A stretch of 64,000 bases of DNA from assembly GCA_022818135.1 (NCBI GenBank), contig JAFMSR010000009.1, positions 22,351,159 to 22,415,158 of the forward strand. Direction: 5' to 3'. A model generated the notes under the pieces. The model did no database searches. It was not told the origin of the DNA and saw nothing but the letters and a program-made list of their open reading frames with translations. Position 1 is the first letter of the stretch; each line of letters opens with the position of its first letter. The position numbers and the translations under genes were made by a program. Below are positions 33,277-45,539 of the stretch, in pieces. The stretch is from Saxidomus purpurata (lineage: Eukaryota; Mollusca; Bivalvia; Venerida; Veneridae).

Positions 33277-34889
33277 AGGGCACACAAGACTTTAACCAGG
33301 AATTTCTAAGTACAAATCAAGAAAATTTTTCACAGAGTTATCTTCTTTTGCTTACAGATAGGTCTTACGATGGTACATAAGTGCTCCAACTTTCAAAGTT
33401 ATATCTCAAATGGTTAAGTTAACAAGTGGACAAGAATGAAAATTTTAACTGAGTTTCTAAGTCAAAAAGGGGGCCAATAATTCAAATAAAATCCTTGACA
33501 GAATTACCTTCTCCTGCCCTGTTTGGGAATCATGATGGTAAACAAGTATTCCAACTTTCAAATTAATATCTCAAACAGTTCAGTCAAAAAGTGGACTGGT
33601 ACGAAAAACTTAACCAAGATTCTAAGTCGATAAAAGGCCTTAATTTTTATAAACAAATCCCTGACAGAGTTACCTTTCTTGCGTACCAGATGGGGGTAAT
33701 GATGTGAAATAGCATTAATAGTTTCAAAGCAATATCTCAAAGGGTTAAGACAATAAGTGGATTTTACCCATATTCAATGTATTTTCTAAGTCAAAAAGGG
33801 GGCATAATTCTGTCAAAAACCTTGACAGAGTTAGTCCTCTTGTCTGTTGATGAAGGTCGTGATGGTAAACAAGTATGGTTAGTTTCAAAGCAATACCTCC
33901 AATGGTTTTGAAATAAAGTGAGGTGATACGAAAAACTTAAAGGTGGTCAATTACTTTAAAGCAACATTTTATGACAATTTTTACTTTTTGTTTATTCTGT
34001 TAGAGATTAATTTAATGAACAAAAAGACCCATTACATTGAGTTAGATCCCTATCAGAAATTTACATTTTATTAACTTTTATGAAATTTTGTTATTACTCC
34101 CTTTAATATGAAAGTATTTAAAGCGTTGAGTATTTCTTTTTTATTTCAATATAATTTCTACTTTTACATTTGAATTGGATAGATTTACAAACATCTTAAC
34201 ATTCTGAACCAAAATGCAAGTTTTAAACCTACGTATAGCTTCTGAATTGATTTATTTCCAACCTATCTTGGGTGCGCCTCTCAAGATAGGTAAAGGGGAG
34301 GTAATTATATCTTTTCAAACTTGAATTTCTAATGAATCCATCCAAATGTATAATATTTAATGCAAATATTTCACAAATATAGTATATTAGGTCTTATATT
34401 TATATCTTTCTGCAGGCAAAGTATGTGTATCAAATTTTTACTTATGATAAAATAACTCTATCTTGGTTGGGCAACCAGGATAGGGAAATCAAATTTTAAA
34501 AATACCTCCAGTGAAAATCTTACTTGAATTAAGCGCTAAGTGAACATAAATAAGTGTAAATGATCAGATGTTAAAGTTTCGAACAAATCTATTACATGGC
34601 CAAATTCCAATTACAAACCTTTAACCAAGCTCAATACACTTTCTAAGTAAAAAAAGGGCCATAATTCTGTCAAAAACATTGACAGAGTTATGTACTCTTG
34701 TCTGTAGATGGAGGTTATGATGGTAAACAAGTCTGTATAAGTTTCAAAGCCATACCTCTAATACTTTTGAAATAAAGTGGGGTGGTACGAAAAACTTAAC
34801 CAAGGTGTGACGCCAACGCCGACCCCGACGCCGACGCCGACGCCGGGGCGAGTAGGATAGCTCCCCTTTTCATAGAAAAGTCGAGCTAA
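33277..34889 (+). mobile_element. Dispersed repeat A, copy 2 (interrupted)
   Basis: Matches 19091-20167 nearly throughout, from GGGCACACAAGACTTTAACCAGG to AAAAGTCGAGCTAAAAA, with a 680-base insertion at 33941-34620. Near the end the (GACGCC)n stretch is expanded relative to copy 1 (34806-34850). Confidence 0.75.
33941..34620. mobile_element. TTAA-flanked insertion (680 bp) in repeat A
   Basis: TTAA lies at both ends (33937-33940 and 34621-34624), while repeat A copy 1 has one TTAA at 19746-19749 at the same place (ACTTAACCAAGCTCAAT). The ends are only loosely inverted (AGGTGGTCAATTAC and CCAATTACAAACCT). No transposase frame. Contains two hairpins at 34262-34290 and about 34459-34486. Best read as a piggyBac-type non-autonomous element. 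Confidence 0.75.
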
Positions 34890-34932
34890 AAAAACATACG
34901 AACTGAAATTTTTCGTTTCTACTGTAAACAGA

Positions 34933-34977
34933 CCGCTTCGCTCAATGTAAAAAGTATTTTTACAATGAGTGAAGCGG
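34933..34977. other. Long stem-loop
   Basis: A 21-base stem (CCGCTTCGCTCAATGTAAAA at its left arm) with a 3-base loop GTA and two mismatches. Just outside the end of repeat A copy 2. Could be a small foldback element or a cruciform. Confidence 0.7.
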
Positions 34978-36530
34978 CGCAACGGTTCTCAATAAAACCC
35001 GGTTCCACCCGATCTGATTCCGTCCCATCTGATATCCGGCTTGACACGCGTACATTCTATGTCTGATTACCTAATTGTCTATTATGTAAAGAGCATATCA
35101 TAGTACAAAAATTATATGTGCAAAGTACCTGTGCACCGTTCTTTTTATCAAGTAAAGAATATATTGAAAAATAAGGCTGTACCTTTGTACTTGATGATTT
35201 TTTTTCCCGATGAAACTTCAAATAGTTGCAATGGTATCAAACGAAACCGTAGATAGTGTACTTTATGAAAAAAATAATGTAGTTGATTTAAGAAGTACAG
35301 TGTAAAGCCTTTATATGAAAGATGGTTTAACATGAGCCAATTTTCCGGCCGTACTAATGCACTTTAACACGAACCTATATACACTATATGTGTATATAGT
35401 TCCGTGACCTTTACAATGAAAAACTAAACAGTCACATCTGAGGACTAATTTTTCAACAAGAAATGTGTTAAGATAAGATAAGATAAGATAAGATAAGCAA
35501 AACATTATAACATGTAAACATAAGCTCTGTAGAGCTTTTATAACCGACACTTTTTATCAAGTGTATAAAATCAACATAAGTAAAAGAGCTGTGAAATAAA
35601 ATTACGTGTATAGATTGAAGTATAAAAGATATACAGTCAGATTACGAATCTGTTGAGCACAGCATATTTCATTTCATTCAAACTCTACATCTACTCAATA
35701 AGTACAGGTACAAACAATAAGTTAAGATTAGTTAAGATAATCACAAAGGTACAATCACATTTCAGCTTATACGCATATAATTTAATTTAGTTTAATAGTA
35801 CACATGTTTAAAGTTAGATAATCATTGGTAGTCCTTTTCTTAAAAACTGTCATAAATATACCATAATTTAAGAAACTGAGAAGAAAAATGTGCTGTACTG
35901 ACGACTCTGAATATAGCCATAAGAAACAGCTTAATAAATCTATTATCACCTTTGACCAGATCAAGTGTGAGCTGACTAGCAATGATTTTCTAAACTTCTG
36001 TAAAAGATGACTAGCAACTTATTGACTAAGAGAAATACAGTAACATTATCAACATTTAAAAAAACAAATAATTTACTATTTTAAAACCAGACATTACAAG
36101 TTGGGAGAGAATTCCAATTAACAATAAAAATAAAATAGGCAGAATAACTTCATGCATGGTTGTTGCAAACAAATAAAGCAAACAGCAAGTTTACAAGTTT
36201 ACAAAAGTGAATGCAGAAGTATCAATGCATGCAGTGAATGGAACAAAATGTTGCTAGCCCATACATAATTTATTATATTAGAGCCCTGGCCCAGATAACC
36301 TGAACTATCTGTAGCTAGTTTGATAAATGTTTGATATTATATTTTACTTTTTATTTTAGTTTATTCATTACGTTTGAAACGATATTGAGTATGTACTTAT
36401 TTCACGCTAGTTTATGACCTTAATACCTGTTTGAAAATAAAATCAAAAATTGCCCAAACGATCATATTATGAACATATCTTTTGATAGCATTTAAAACAA
36501 AAAATGGTGGCTATTGTCCTTGAAAGTTGA
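34978..36530. other. Gene-free stretch
   Basis: No supported gene. Contains an (AAGAT)n run at about 35470-35497. The open frames here lack motifs and splice partners. Confidence 0.4.
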
Positions 36531-36532
36531 GA

Positions 36533-36626
36533 CAATTTTCGTGTTCGCCATCATAGTATTTTTTGCGCTAAAAGAAACACAATTTTCGTGTTCGCCATCA
36601 TTAGATTTTTTGCGCTAAAAGAAAAT
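36533..36626 (+). repeat. 47-bp tandem duplication
   Basis: CAATTTTCGTGTTCGCCATCAT followed by TTTTTTGCGCTAAAAGAAA occurs twice, 47 bases apart. A reverse fragment (ATGGCGAACACGAGA) recurs near 39673. Confidence 0.75.
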
Positions 36627-37048
36627 CAAGAAAAAAACAATTTAGCACGATTTTTGGTATCACTAGAATAGCACTACTGTAATTCTGGCTGGTTGGCTAA
36701 ATATACTTATGAACCAAATTTCGTATGTGTATGGGAGCTAACTTCAACATTTGTGTGCGATATTTTCGTATGAGTTACCTCTCTTGGTATGCAGTGCGCG
36801 TTCATCACATCTACATGTATTTCAAATCGGTCAAAACTCTGATTATAATTCGAAAATTGTTTCAGATGCATTAGTATGTGTTTCTTTTTCCATTTTATTC
36901 ACAAGTAACATAATAATAATCTATTTTCGTGCCGGGATCCTATTTAGTTATCTATAAATAGTTATTATCGGATCCTAGACAAACCCATTATCATGCATAT
37001 ATTATATAGAGCTGTATCTAATCCTCATATGATTATCAAGAGACACAG

Positions 37049-37078
37049 AACTTCCGTAACTCTAGCGTTACGGAAGTT
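37049..37078. other. Perfect 12-bp hairpin
   Basis: AACTTCCGTAAC at 37049-37060 and GTTACGGAAGTT at 37067-37078 with the loop TCTAGC. Not followed by a T run, so not a terminator type signal. Function unknown. Confidence 0.75.
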
Positions 37079-37609
37079 TCGCATGTCCTATGAGGATCGA
37101 TCAATCACCGTTTCAGAACAACTGACAAATTTCCTGGACATATTAGGATATATTTGGAGATGGCTACCTGGCGAAATGCCACCAAAGACAGAGGAAAAAA
37201 ATGATCTTCTCGATCATGAAATAGCCGGATATTCCGGTTATCTGATGCCTATTTCTCCGGTACTGTAAATGCAGAATGAGGTGTTTAGTTGCCGTACTTA
37301 GAATACGCCCATGCGTACAAAACTGCGACAAAATTCCAAATGTTGTGGTTACGCCCATGAAATGGATATTCCCTTCAGAAAGTCCGACAAGCGCAAGCCG
37401 CTTTGCCACGGGAACATTGATCCAAAAGGCGCTGGACCTCCCCCTTTGCCTAGGTAAACCCCGACGTACACCAGATGAGTCTGTCTGTCTTACCGGCGGT
37501 GCATGCATGTCTCTGTGATTTTGTTAACCGTATACACTGTAGGCCAAACTTAAATTGATAAGAAATATTGTTCCAGATAATTGCGGTTTCATACTCACAA
37601 ACTCACTGC

Positions 37610-37937
37610 TTCTTCTTCTTCTTTTAAAGTATATAGCCCCGGCCGACCCTTATATATCTCCTCGGGTGACACTGTCAAGACACCTGTCAGGCACAGATTA
37701 AAGAGACATGAGATACGCAAGGGACTCCGGGTACCAGATCCTTGTTCGATTTACGAATAGATCCCTTGCAAATATTGGTTATTTTACGTTCCCGGTGTAT
37801 AGCATTAGTTCATCTCTAGATAGATGGGAAACTCTGCAAAACGTTTCTGAAATTTCCAATGCCCTGCCATGGATTCGAAACGGGGACCTCCGGATTAGTA
37901 GTCCAGAGCGTTAACGACTTAACCACCACGCCATTAT
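37610..37937 (-). mobile_element. tRNA-derived SINE with 9-bp target duplication
   Basis: On the minus strand the head reads GGCGTGGTGGTTAAGTCGTTAACG (A-box side) and CCCCGTTTCGAATCC (B box), and the element ends in an (AAG)n tail at 37610-37624. ACTCACTGC lies at 37601-37609 and 37938-37946. The head can form an anticodon-like stem but no acceptor stem, so it is a SINE and not a tRNA gene. Confidence 0.8.
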
Positions 37938-38367
37938 ACTCACTGCCTCTAAGTACGAAACATGTATGGACTTAGATTTACATAAAATGATATAAAAACG
38001 GACCAAAATTAAATTTAAAATGACAAATTCAAAAATCCGAAAGAACCCCGTTGTAATTACTGTTTTCTTCTCTTGTTTGGCAACAAAAATTTAAGGTTGT
38101 CATTAAATACACCCCTTTCCCAAAGGACAGTTTAATTTTCTTATTTAGCCACAAGGGACAACTTTAATTCAAGAGTAACCTGACCAAACTATCATGTGGT
38201 CACGGCAATCACCTTTAAACACCCCTAGTATTTGAATACTAAATCTTTGTTCAATTGATACTGAATGTAGAAGATAAATATTGGTCTGCGCCTTTCTTCA
38301 AATTGATTTTGCAGGACGACAACAAGCAGCCTGAAACGAGTTTTAATACATATTTTTACGGAGAATA

Positions 38368-38495
38368 TTATGTTATGTTATGTTATGTTATGTTACGTTA
38401 CGTTACGTTACGTTACGTTATGTTACGTTACGTTACGTTATGTTACGTTACGTTACGTTATGTTACGTTACGTTATGTTACGTTACGTTATGTTA
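38368..38495 (+). repeat. (TTAYG)n pentanucleotide array
   Basis: About 25 units of TTATG or TTACG, mixed in short blocks. The open frame across it codes YVMLRYVTLR repeats and is not a gene. Confidence 0.95.
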
Positions 38496-38689
38496 TATAC
38501 GGAGACTATACATTGCCAGAGAGTATGATCCTAATTCAAAGCTATAAAACAGCGTGAAGATATTATTGTACTTTGCTTATAAACATACATAAATGTATTT
38601 AAGTAACCTCTCACTGTTTTCATGTAATTCTTATTAAAATATATAGCCAAAACCAGCCTAAACAGAAGCTGAGCTGTTAGTTATTGTGA

Positions 38690-38830
38690 AAAGTACATGA
38701 TTTTACTCACATGTAGCAGGTATATTACGGACCCTGCATGTAGAAACTCCTGAATTCGAAAGTATATTATTTTGAAATGTACATGATTTTACTTACATGT
38801 AGAAACTCCTGAATTAGCAAGTATATTATT
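38690..38830. repeat. Imperfect tandem duplication (about 80 bp)
   Basis: GTACATGATTTTACTCACATGTAG, TGTAGAAACTCCTGAATT and AAGTATATTATT occur twice in order. Confidence 0.6.
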
Positions 38831-39092
38831 ACTAATGCATACCAGACGATATAATTGTGCATTATGCTCTGTTTATTGTAGCATCTATGTTATATTTCAA
38901 TTTTTCAGTCATTCTTATATATTGTATACCATGTAACTCATGTATCTCTGAAAAGGGGAAATAAAGAGTATTTTTATTTATATATATGCACGGATACTTT
39001 GCCTAAATCGATTAACTGCCTTTTACTCAACAAATAAAGTCACTGTTTTACATATATCTCAGATGTTTTTAAAGTGTTTTTATACGTACACA

Positions 39093-39222
39093 AATTTATT
39101 AACCCTCGATTACAAAACAAGTTCTTCCAACTTATATTAATCGCTCTCAAGACTCATTCCAGATCGAGCGATTAATTTATATGTTGGGAGAATTTGTTTC
39201 GCAATCGAAGGTAAATAAACAC
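39093..39222. mobile_element. Long imperfect hairpin / MITE-like inverted repeat
   Basis: Arms of about 50 bases with scattered mismatches: left CCTCGATTACAAAACAAGTT and AATCGCTC, right GAGCGATTAAT and GAATTTGTTTCGCAATCGA, separated by about 20 bases. Could be a small foldback transposon or a transcribed hairpin. Confidence 0.65.
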
Positions 39223-42054
39223 TTTGATTCGTTTTGTTTATTGTCCTCTTAATGATTAGACAATGATAAAAATATTATTTTTTTATCAGTCAACCGTTAT
39301 GTATCAAAGATGATAACTGCGTTTGCCTTCACCAATTTCGTATTCAAACGTCAGAAATAAAATGAAGCCGACAATTTCATCTGCGCATACTGTCCACTCG
39401 CGGCAAAATTTAATGATATCTTAATTAAGGAAATGCACCCGATGCGTAAAAATCCCTCGGAGCCGCCTTTTCAATGATAAATTGATACATTTTATCACAC
39501 GAATAATAGCGTAACCAAAATCAAAAAAACCCCGTCAGACTGACTGTGCAGCTTTAAAGCATGAAAAAACGTTTTGTTTGGAAACTAAAGACTCATAAAG
39601 TAGCCAAAAGGAGCACTAAAGCTGACAAATGGGCGGCCAGATGGCAGTGAACATAACGAATTATAAATTTGAATGGCGAACACGAGACTAAAATGCTAAT
39701 AAGAAATTAATTTATAATTAATGTGAAGTCGAGGGACAGGATCAACACTCGGGGACAAAAATCAAAACGCTTCAATCGTTTATACCCATGATGCATAGTT
39801 TTAACGGAGATGCACGAGAAACCTTTTTTTATTTTTTTAAATGCATGAGTAATCGGCCTTAACAACCAATGACAAAACACGTATATGCTTTAAGAGCTGA
39901 TACCATTTTCTTTATAACTAAATTGATTATTGTTTGCCTATACCTGAATATAGGGACTGTATGTATTATTTTAAAAAGAGAAGCTACATAAGTGTATTTC
40001 ATATAGCGTGCATTCGAAGACGAATTTATTCATTAGGTCATTTTAAAGAACGAATTAACGAATAAATTCCGTAGACAAAATACTGTGTTGCATTGTATGC
40101 GTGTATTGTATAGGAAATGTAAATATTTTGAAAGTAATTAACTTCCATCTTAAAGTGCACAACATAACATATAACATTTTCTCGTGACAGAACAGAACAC
40201 AACCGATCAGAACAGAACAGAACAGAACAAAATCTTTATTAACTCTAACCTCTTACAAAATGACACAAGAGTATACACACAAGATCTAGTGACATGGTAG
40301 AAAGATGGAAAAAACTATATAACAAACAATCAAATAAACAAAAGAAAAACAGTTACAACAAAAAATGTTGCTGTGAGAAAGGGGAAATAGTATCGAATTT
40401 TGAAATACGATTTTTTTCGTAACCAAATCATAGTTTCAGGCAAAATGATATGGGCTATAGTCAACAAGAAAATTATCTACATATTAGAGTAAGTTGTATC
40501 AACTATTTCATGTATAATTCATTTACTAGCACACCTGTCGGTCATGGACAGACGTACAGAAGCACCTGTTGGTGACTTTTGACCTACGCGTTTATTTTTA
40601 AAACTTATACGCTAGGTTTCAAAATTCGGAATATGAAAAGTTTTATACAGTTTTCTCTTACTATGCTTTTTCTTTTCGTTTCTAGTATTTGTTTCGCATT
40701 ATGACACCCTTCTGGGTTTATGAGCAGACCAACAAAAACAAAAATTCTTCAACGTTTTTAGCTTGAACCCTCTTGACATTCCATGCACGTTCATTTAACT
40801 TGCGAGCTTTGTCCAATATTTTAGCCATACGGCGTCGAATTTTAATAATAGGGTAGTCGAAATTAACGCGTGGCCCACATATGGCGGTATGCAAATTTTT
40901 CTCAAAATCCTATCATAAAATATTTCCAGATTTAGAAGAAATGATACAAAATGTTTTTGTGTGAATAATTGTTTGACTATATATACCAGTTTATTTTACT
41001 CATTTAAAACTCCTTTGTAGCAAAATATGTTAGAAGCATTGCACTGTTCTAAAAGCTCTAGGTAAATAGAACAAATTATTAATACACGTTCTTTGAAAAA
41101 ATAAAGTATGCAAGAATTTGCAAGGCGTGTTTATACAGTAAATATATAAGACTTAAAGTATATTATGCATCTCTAATCGGCCAAAGGCATTTCTTGTGCT
41201 GATTTTGTCCAATAAATCGAAAGAAAAAGTACATTTGAAGAGCTTTCAGTAGACAATTTGACACACGCTTTGTATTCTAAGTTCTAATTATTCAGTCCTA
41301 TAGATGACTTAGGTTTTGAAATCATCGCAGAAGAATTTATCCTTAATAATCAGTCGATAAGAGCGAAATGATAAAAACAATAGGAAACGATTTGTAAAAA
41401 ATGGTTTTAACTTCTAGAAACACTTTGTAAGTTAAATCGTCATTTTTTCGCATAAAAACGTACATATGTTGTGTTCATTGAAGCTATTCAAATAAAATGA
41501 ATATTTTATGTGAATTAAGGAAGACTATTATTCATACTAAATTTCGAATGTTAAATGCCTGTTTGAAACCACTGCCGGCTCGCTTCAGGCTAGTGGAAAA
41601 GCTTTCTACACCATTCCATGCAAGTGCCTTATTGTCATTTACTTTTTGAACAGAGTTGATTACCATACACATATCCAAGAATCCATTGTTGTTCCGCAAA
41701 CAATCGATGACAGCCAATCAAATTGCTTCTTTAACTCTGAATTACAAATTGTCCAATTAATTTCCTAATATAATTTGCCACGACGCTGTTTCGATAACAA
41801 TCGCCAAGCGCGTGACGAGATAATACGAGACTTTAGCTGGATATTATTGATAGAGACGAAAATTGAACGGCAACTTGTCAAAATATCCTGGGATCTTCAT
41901 TTAATCAAAAGGGAGCATCGATAGTTTCTGGCGAACTCATTTATTGCGTGATCGGATATGCTTGAGTTGGGACTGTGGTCTTGTCTTATGTTGCTGTAAA
42001 ATATTTATATTTGAGCTCAATTTTACGCTTCAAATTTGAAAGGATAAAGTTAAA
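39223..42054. other. Upstream region of the bHLH gene
   Basis: No coding region seen. An (AGAAC)n run at about 40197-40228 is followed by AAATCTTTATT, which on the minus strand is AATAAAGATTT, like the 3' end of the LINE at 57.5 kb, so a short LINE remnant may lie at 40197-40350. The rest may hold regulatory DNA but no element can be named from this sequence alone. Confidence 0.35.
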
Positions 42055-42069
42055 CAACTGATATAAATA
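42055..42069 (+). promoter_or_regulatory. E-box next to TATA-like box of the bHLH gene
   Basis: CAACTG (E-box form CANNTG) at 42055-42060 abuts TATAAATA at 42062-42069, about 95 bases upstream of the ATG. Transcription would begin near 42095, leaving a short 5' UTR. The E-box could allow bHLH auto- or cross-regulation. Inference from position and sequence only. Confidence 0.45.
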
Positions 42070-42163
42070 CGTGAAAGAGAACTTATTATTTAGATAGACT
42101 AATAATTATTGTTATTGCAATAAAAAGGAAATAAACTACGGCAAATCTGTGTAAAGCAATCAA

Positions 42164-43069
42164 ATGGATACATTTCAACGATATGCGCACTTTGATCCAC
42201 GCACATTTACTCAGAGTCAGCGATTTTTGGAAAACATTCAGAAAATTTCGGGAGACAATGTTATGTCTAATGGTATGCATGCAGACGATAGAGGTGGCGA
42301 CGAAAGAAAACGCCCCAACGACTCTGCGGACGACACGACTTTGGCGGGCGAGTCCGGATGTGACGACACCATCATTGTAAGCGATACAAACAAAATAGAC
42401 AATGAACTTTTAGAAAGAAAGACCTTTTCTAATAGAATGGGACAATATGATCTTAACATGATGGAAATCTTGCGACACGACAGGAATACAAGCAGCGGAA
42501 GTAGCGACGAAGAGACACCATCTCAAAATTCGGAAAACCTCGGACATTTCGGACAAGGGTATGCAGAAGACGGACTTGAAGGGAAAATAAAACACTGCAG
42601 AAAAGGAAAGGGAGAAAAAGTAGTTCGACTAAATATTAATGCGAGAGAAAGGCGGCGAATGCATGATCTGAACGATGCACTGGATGAATTAAGGTCAGTT
42701 ATACCCTATGCACATAGTCCTTCTGTCAGAAAACTGTCCAAGATCGCTACACTTCTTCTAGCCAAGAATTACATTCTGATGCAAGCGAACGCGCTGGAGG
42801 AAATGCGAAGGGTGGTCGGTTACATGAATGTACCTCCTGCCCCGACTCCGGCCCCGTCAGGCGGTTGTTTCGAGCCGTTCGGAACGTACGGGCGATTTCC
42901 TGCTGGTATGCCACAAGAACTAGAAAAGAATGCAGAACGCTTTAGTCACATGATTCAAAAGACAGACAGAGATGGTAAAATATGTCTACCTTTCAGTATA
43001 AATGCCAGTTCAGACATGAAGCTTCCTGCCGACTTTTTATCAACGTCTGTGACGACGTCGGCAACATAG
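42164..43069 (+). CDS. bHLH transcription factor, BHLHE22/23 (Beta3/Oli) type
   Basis: Intronless frame of 301 codons. The bHLH domain lies at about residues 155-218: basic region [16 protein letters not shown] (154-169) with the Glu-Arg-Arg-Arg core that contacts the E-box, helix 1 ([15 protein letters not shown]), a short loop (PSVRK) and helix 2 ([20 protein letters not shown]). This sequence is near-identical to the BHLHE22/BHLHE23 class (Olig/Beta3 family), which in other animals acts in neuronal and retinal specification as a nuclear DNA-binding regulator, often a repressor. The N-terminal 150 residues are acidic and Ser-rich; the C-terminus has a Pro-rich patch ([11 protein letters not shown]). 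Vertebrate members are also single-exon. Met1 is the first in-frame ATG. Orthology to 22 rather than 23 cannot be decided here. Confidence 0.95.
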   Translation: MDTFQRYAHFDPRTFTQSQRFLENIQKISGDNVMSNGMHADDRGGDERKRPNDSADDTTLAGESGCDDTIIVSDTNKIDNELLERKTFSNRMGQYDLNMMEILRHDRNTSSGSSDEETPSQNSENLGHFGQGYAEDGLEGKIKHCRKGKGEKVVRLNINARERRRMHDLNDALDELRSVIPYAHSPSVRKLSKIATLLLAKNYILMQANALEEMRRVVGYMNVPPAPTPAPSGGCFEPFGTYGRFPAGMPQELEKNAERFSHMIQKTDRDGKICLPFSINASSDMKLPADFLSTSVTTSAT

Positions 43070-45063
43070 ACTGAGACCGTTAACGACGGGACATTATGTA
43101 TACTTACGGTGCAATACGAACAAACAGAACACGTTTATTCTTCAAATGAAAATTCTTGGATAAGGAAGCATTAATTCTGTGTTTAGATGGAGCTTTAAAT
43201 GTAACAAAGGACCAATGGTTTGTGTGATTTGGGAGCTTTTTTCCAGACGTTTACCGGCGATATCAATTTCTTCTTTCACATTTGATCTTAAAACTGAGGC
43301 GTGAACGTGGACATGTTTCGCAAAATATCAGACTTCGTATAGTTTTTATTCAGTAAAGAGTGTATAACATGATAAAAGTGTTATCTTTAAAGCGCCTTGG
43401 TAACAACGAGTAGTTTCGGTATTTTTAAAGATGCCTGGAATTAACTTTTACAGATTTTGAAAAATATTTAGCTGTAGGTGGTGCTTTTTTCACAGTACAG
43501 CTCATGTCACGCCTTTGAACAGTATCAAAGTTTACAACACGAAATTAGCATTTAGGATGGGAGAATTCCGAAACGTGTGTTCATGAAACAGTCACGACTT
43601 CTCACAGGGTTTTGTTTGTTTAATATTTGCCAGTGTAATACTAGAAAATGTATGAAAGTTCATAATTAAACAGGCAAAAACATATTTACATGTTTATCAT
43701 TATTTTATTTTGCAAGTATTTTATACTTATATTGTGTTTTATAAAATACATACGAAATTACAGAACGGATCAAAAGAGTAAATTTTAGTTTTCTTGTTCT
43801 TTGTTTTAACTTAATGAGTCATTAATTTACATTATGTCCTGAGGCGAACGAGTTAAAGATTGAAATTGTATATACCGGTTGATTTGTTTATGAAATTGTA
43901 CACTGCATTTTTATTATTTAGACACAGTTATTCAAAAAGATAATTCTACGAAAGTTCAAGTCAAGTTCTCCGAGATATTGTATTTTGTCACCAATATACT
44001 GTAGGCTAGTTAAAAGTCCTACTGGCCAAAGTCAATCGGAATTTTCTCAGTTTTTAGACTAAAAGTTTTTGTAGTCAGGAAACTACTGAGCTGTTACTTA
44101 TTCAGATTTTCCTCTCCATTAAAGTAATTTATCATTAATTCAAATTTTATATCTCAAAGTTTGCTTTTGATATTTTCAAGAAAACGTCGAATAAGCCGCT
44201 TAGGAAACGCTGCCGTGAGCCCTGAAGCGTTGAGAGTCATATAAACATGTAGATTTTTTTTTCTGTCGGCAACAAAAAACTACAAACTTGTGAACAAATA
44301 AAAGGAGGGTTGCATCTCCTTATAAAAATCTCCTATTTAGACACAAAAACAAACATTCACAGCATCAAGGGAGAGATGCCGGGGTCGGTCATAAGCAGAT
44401 TGGTGAGCACAACCGACCTTTTAATTCTCTAAACAAACAAAACTTTTCTGTCGTCATGATATACTAGTCAGTATATTACAGGTTGTCATTTTGCTAGCAC
44501 TTTTCGTCCGAGTCAAAACTTAAAAAAATAAAAAAATATTTGCTTATAACTTCGGAATTTAGGCAACAAAAAACTATTTGACATTCCATGTAGAACTAAA
44601 ATTAAACATTATATCTTAAATACCCACTTTTTAATTGTCGGACCGGTTGATATAATTCTGATTTTCAGACGACGTTCCGTGACACACACTTTGATAAGGG
44701 ACTACTTCCAGTCTCAGTCTCACTCTGAGTTTACTGATAAAAGTAAAATGAATTTATTGACAGGATAATGATAGAACCATGTTCTATTCACTCTAAAACA
44801 ATGTTGTCATGTATACCTTTCTTTCGAATTCAAGTCGTTTCTTCACGAAAAAAAGTTGCCAGGAAGCCTATCTTATTTTTTTTTGCAATATCTTTGAGAA
44901 AATACTGCGGTATATTTCTGACATAGATCTATATACTTATCTATTTAAAAGCAAAGTTGGGAAATAAAGGTTATTTCCGCCGGTAAGACATCTTTCTTGT
45001 TAAAATACCAGCTACATGTTACTGTGCTCCTGGGACTTTACTTACACAGTAACAGTAACTGAA
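43070..45063. other. 3' flank of the bHLH gene
   Basis: No coding region. Likely 3' UTR followed by intergenic DNA. Candidate polyadenylation signals are ATTAAA near 43665 and AATAAA near 44297. Confidence 0.4.
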
Positions 45064-45239
45064 TACAGTAAATTCCGTATATAACGACTCCGTATATAGC
45101 GAAAATCAGGATATAAGGAACACATTTAGAGTTTTTTCCTTATTTTTTATGAAAGTGTTTTCTGGATATAACAAACTCCTGATATAAGGAAAACAATTAA
45201 ATGGTCACAAGGAGTTCGTTATAAACGGAATTTACTGTC
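45064..45239. mobile_element. MITE family H, copy 1 (CAGTAAA ends, TA target)
   Basis: Starts CAGTAAATTCCGTATATAACGA and ends TCGTTATAAACGGAATTTACTG, inverted repeats of about 20 bases. A left TA precedes it. Interior has GGATATAAGGAACACATTTA and GGATATAACAAACTCCTGATATAAGG. Related copies at about 45540 and 47660. Fits a Tc1/mariner-type MITE. Confidence 0.75.
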
Positions 45240-45539
45240 TCTATGAGACAATTAACACTCGGTGGGTGCAATGATTTATGGTGTTGGGGTATCTTTTTTC
45301 CCTCATTTTGCATTTAAGAAGTTCATGGGTTTTTACATCTTTAAGATGTATTTTATTTCTTGAGCTAGTTTCAAACAATTTTGTGGCTGACATCGAGGAG
45401 TGTGCCCAAGGTCAGCCATGTTATTTAAGGGACCCCATCACATGTTTTGACGTTTGAAATTTTGTTCGTGTAAAATTTGACGCATCATACTTGGCTCATT
45501 CATGTGTAATTGATTTAAATTAAAATCAATTCTGAAGAT

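Noticed and set aside
37164..37518. Overlapping frames of 114 (minus) and 80 (plus) codons
   Set aside because: Stretch is CpG-richer, so stops are fewer; neither frame shows a domain or splice partners. Might include a promoter, but unproven.
37860..37937. Functional tRNA gene
   Set aside because: A and B boxes and an anticodon-like stem are present, but the acceptor arms do not pair and the sequence continues into a SINE body with a tail and target duplication.
38255..38557. 100-codon plus-strand frame with YVTLRYVML repeats
   Set aside because: Generated by the TTAYG pentamer array.
42238..42595. Minus-strand and alternate frames within the bHLH gene
   Set aside because: Shadows of the bHLH coding sequence.
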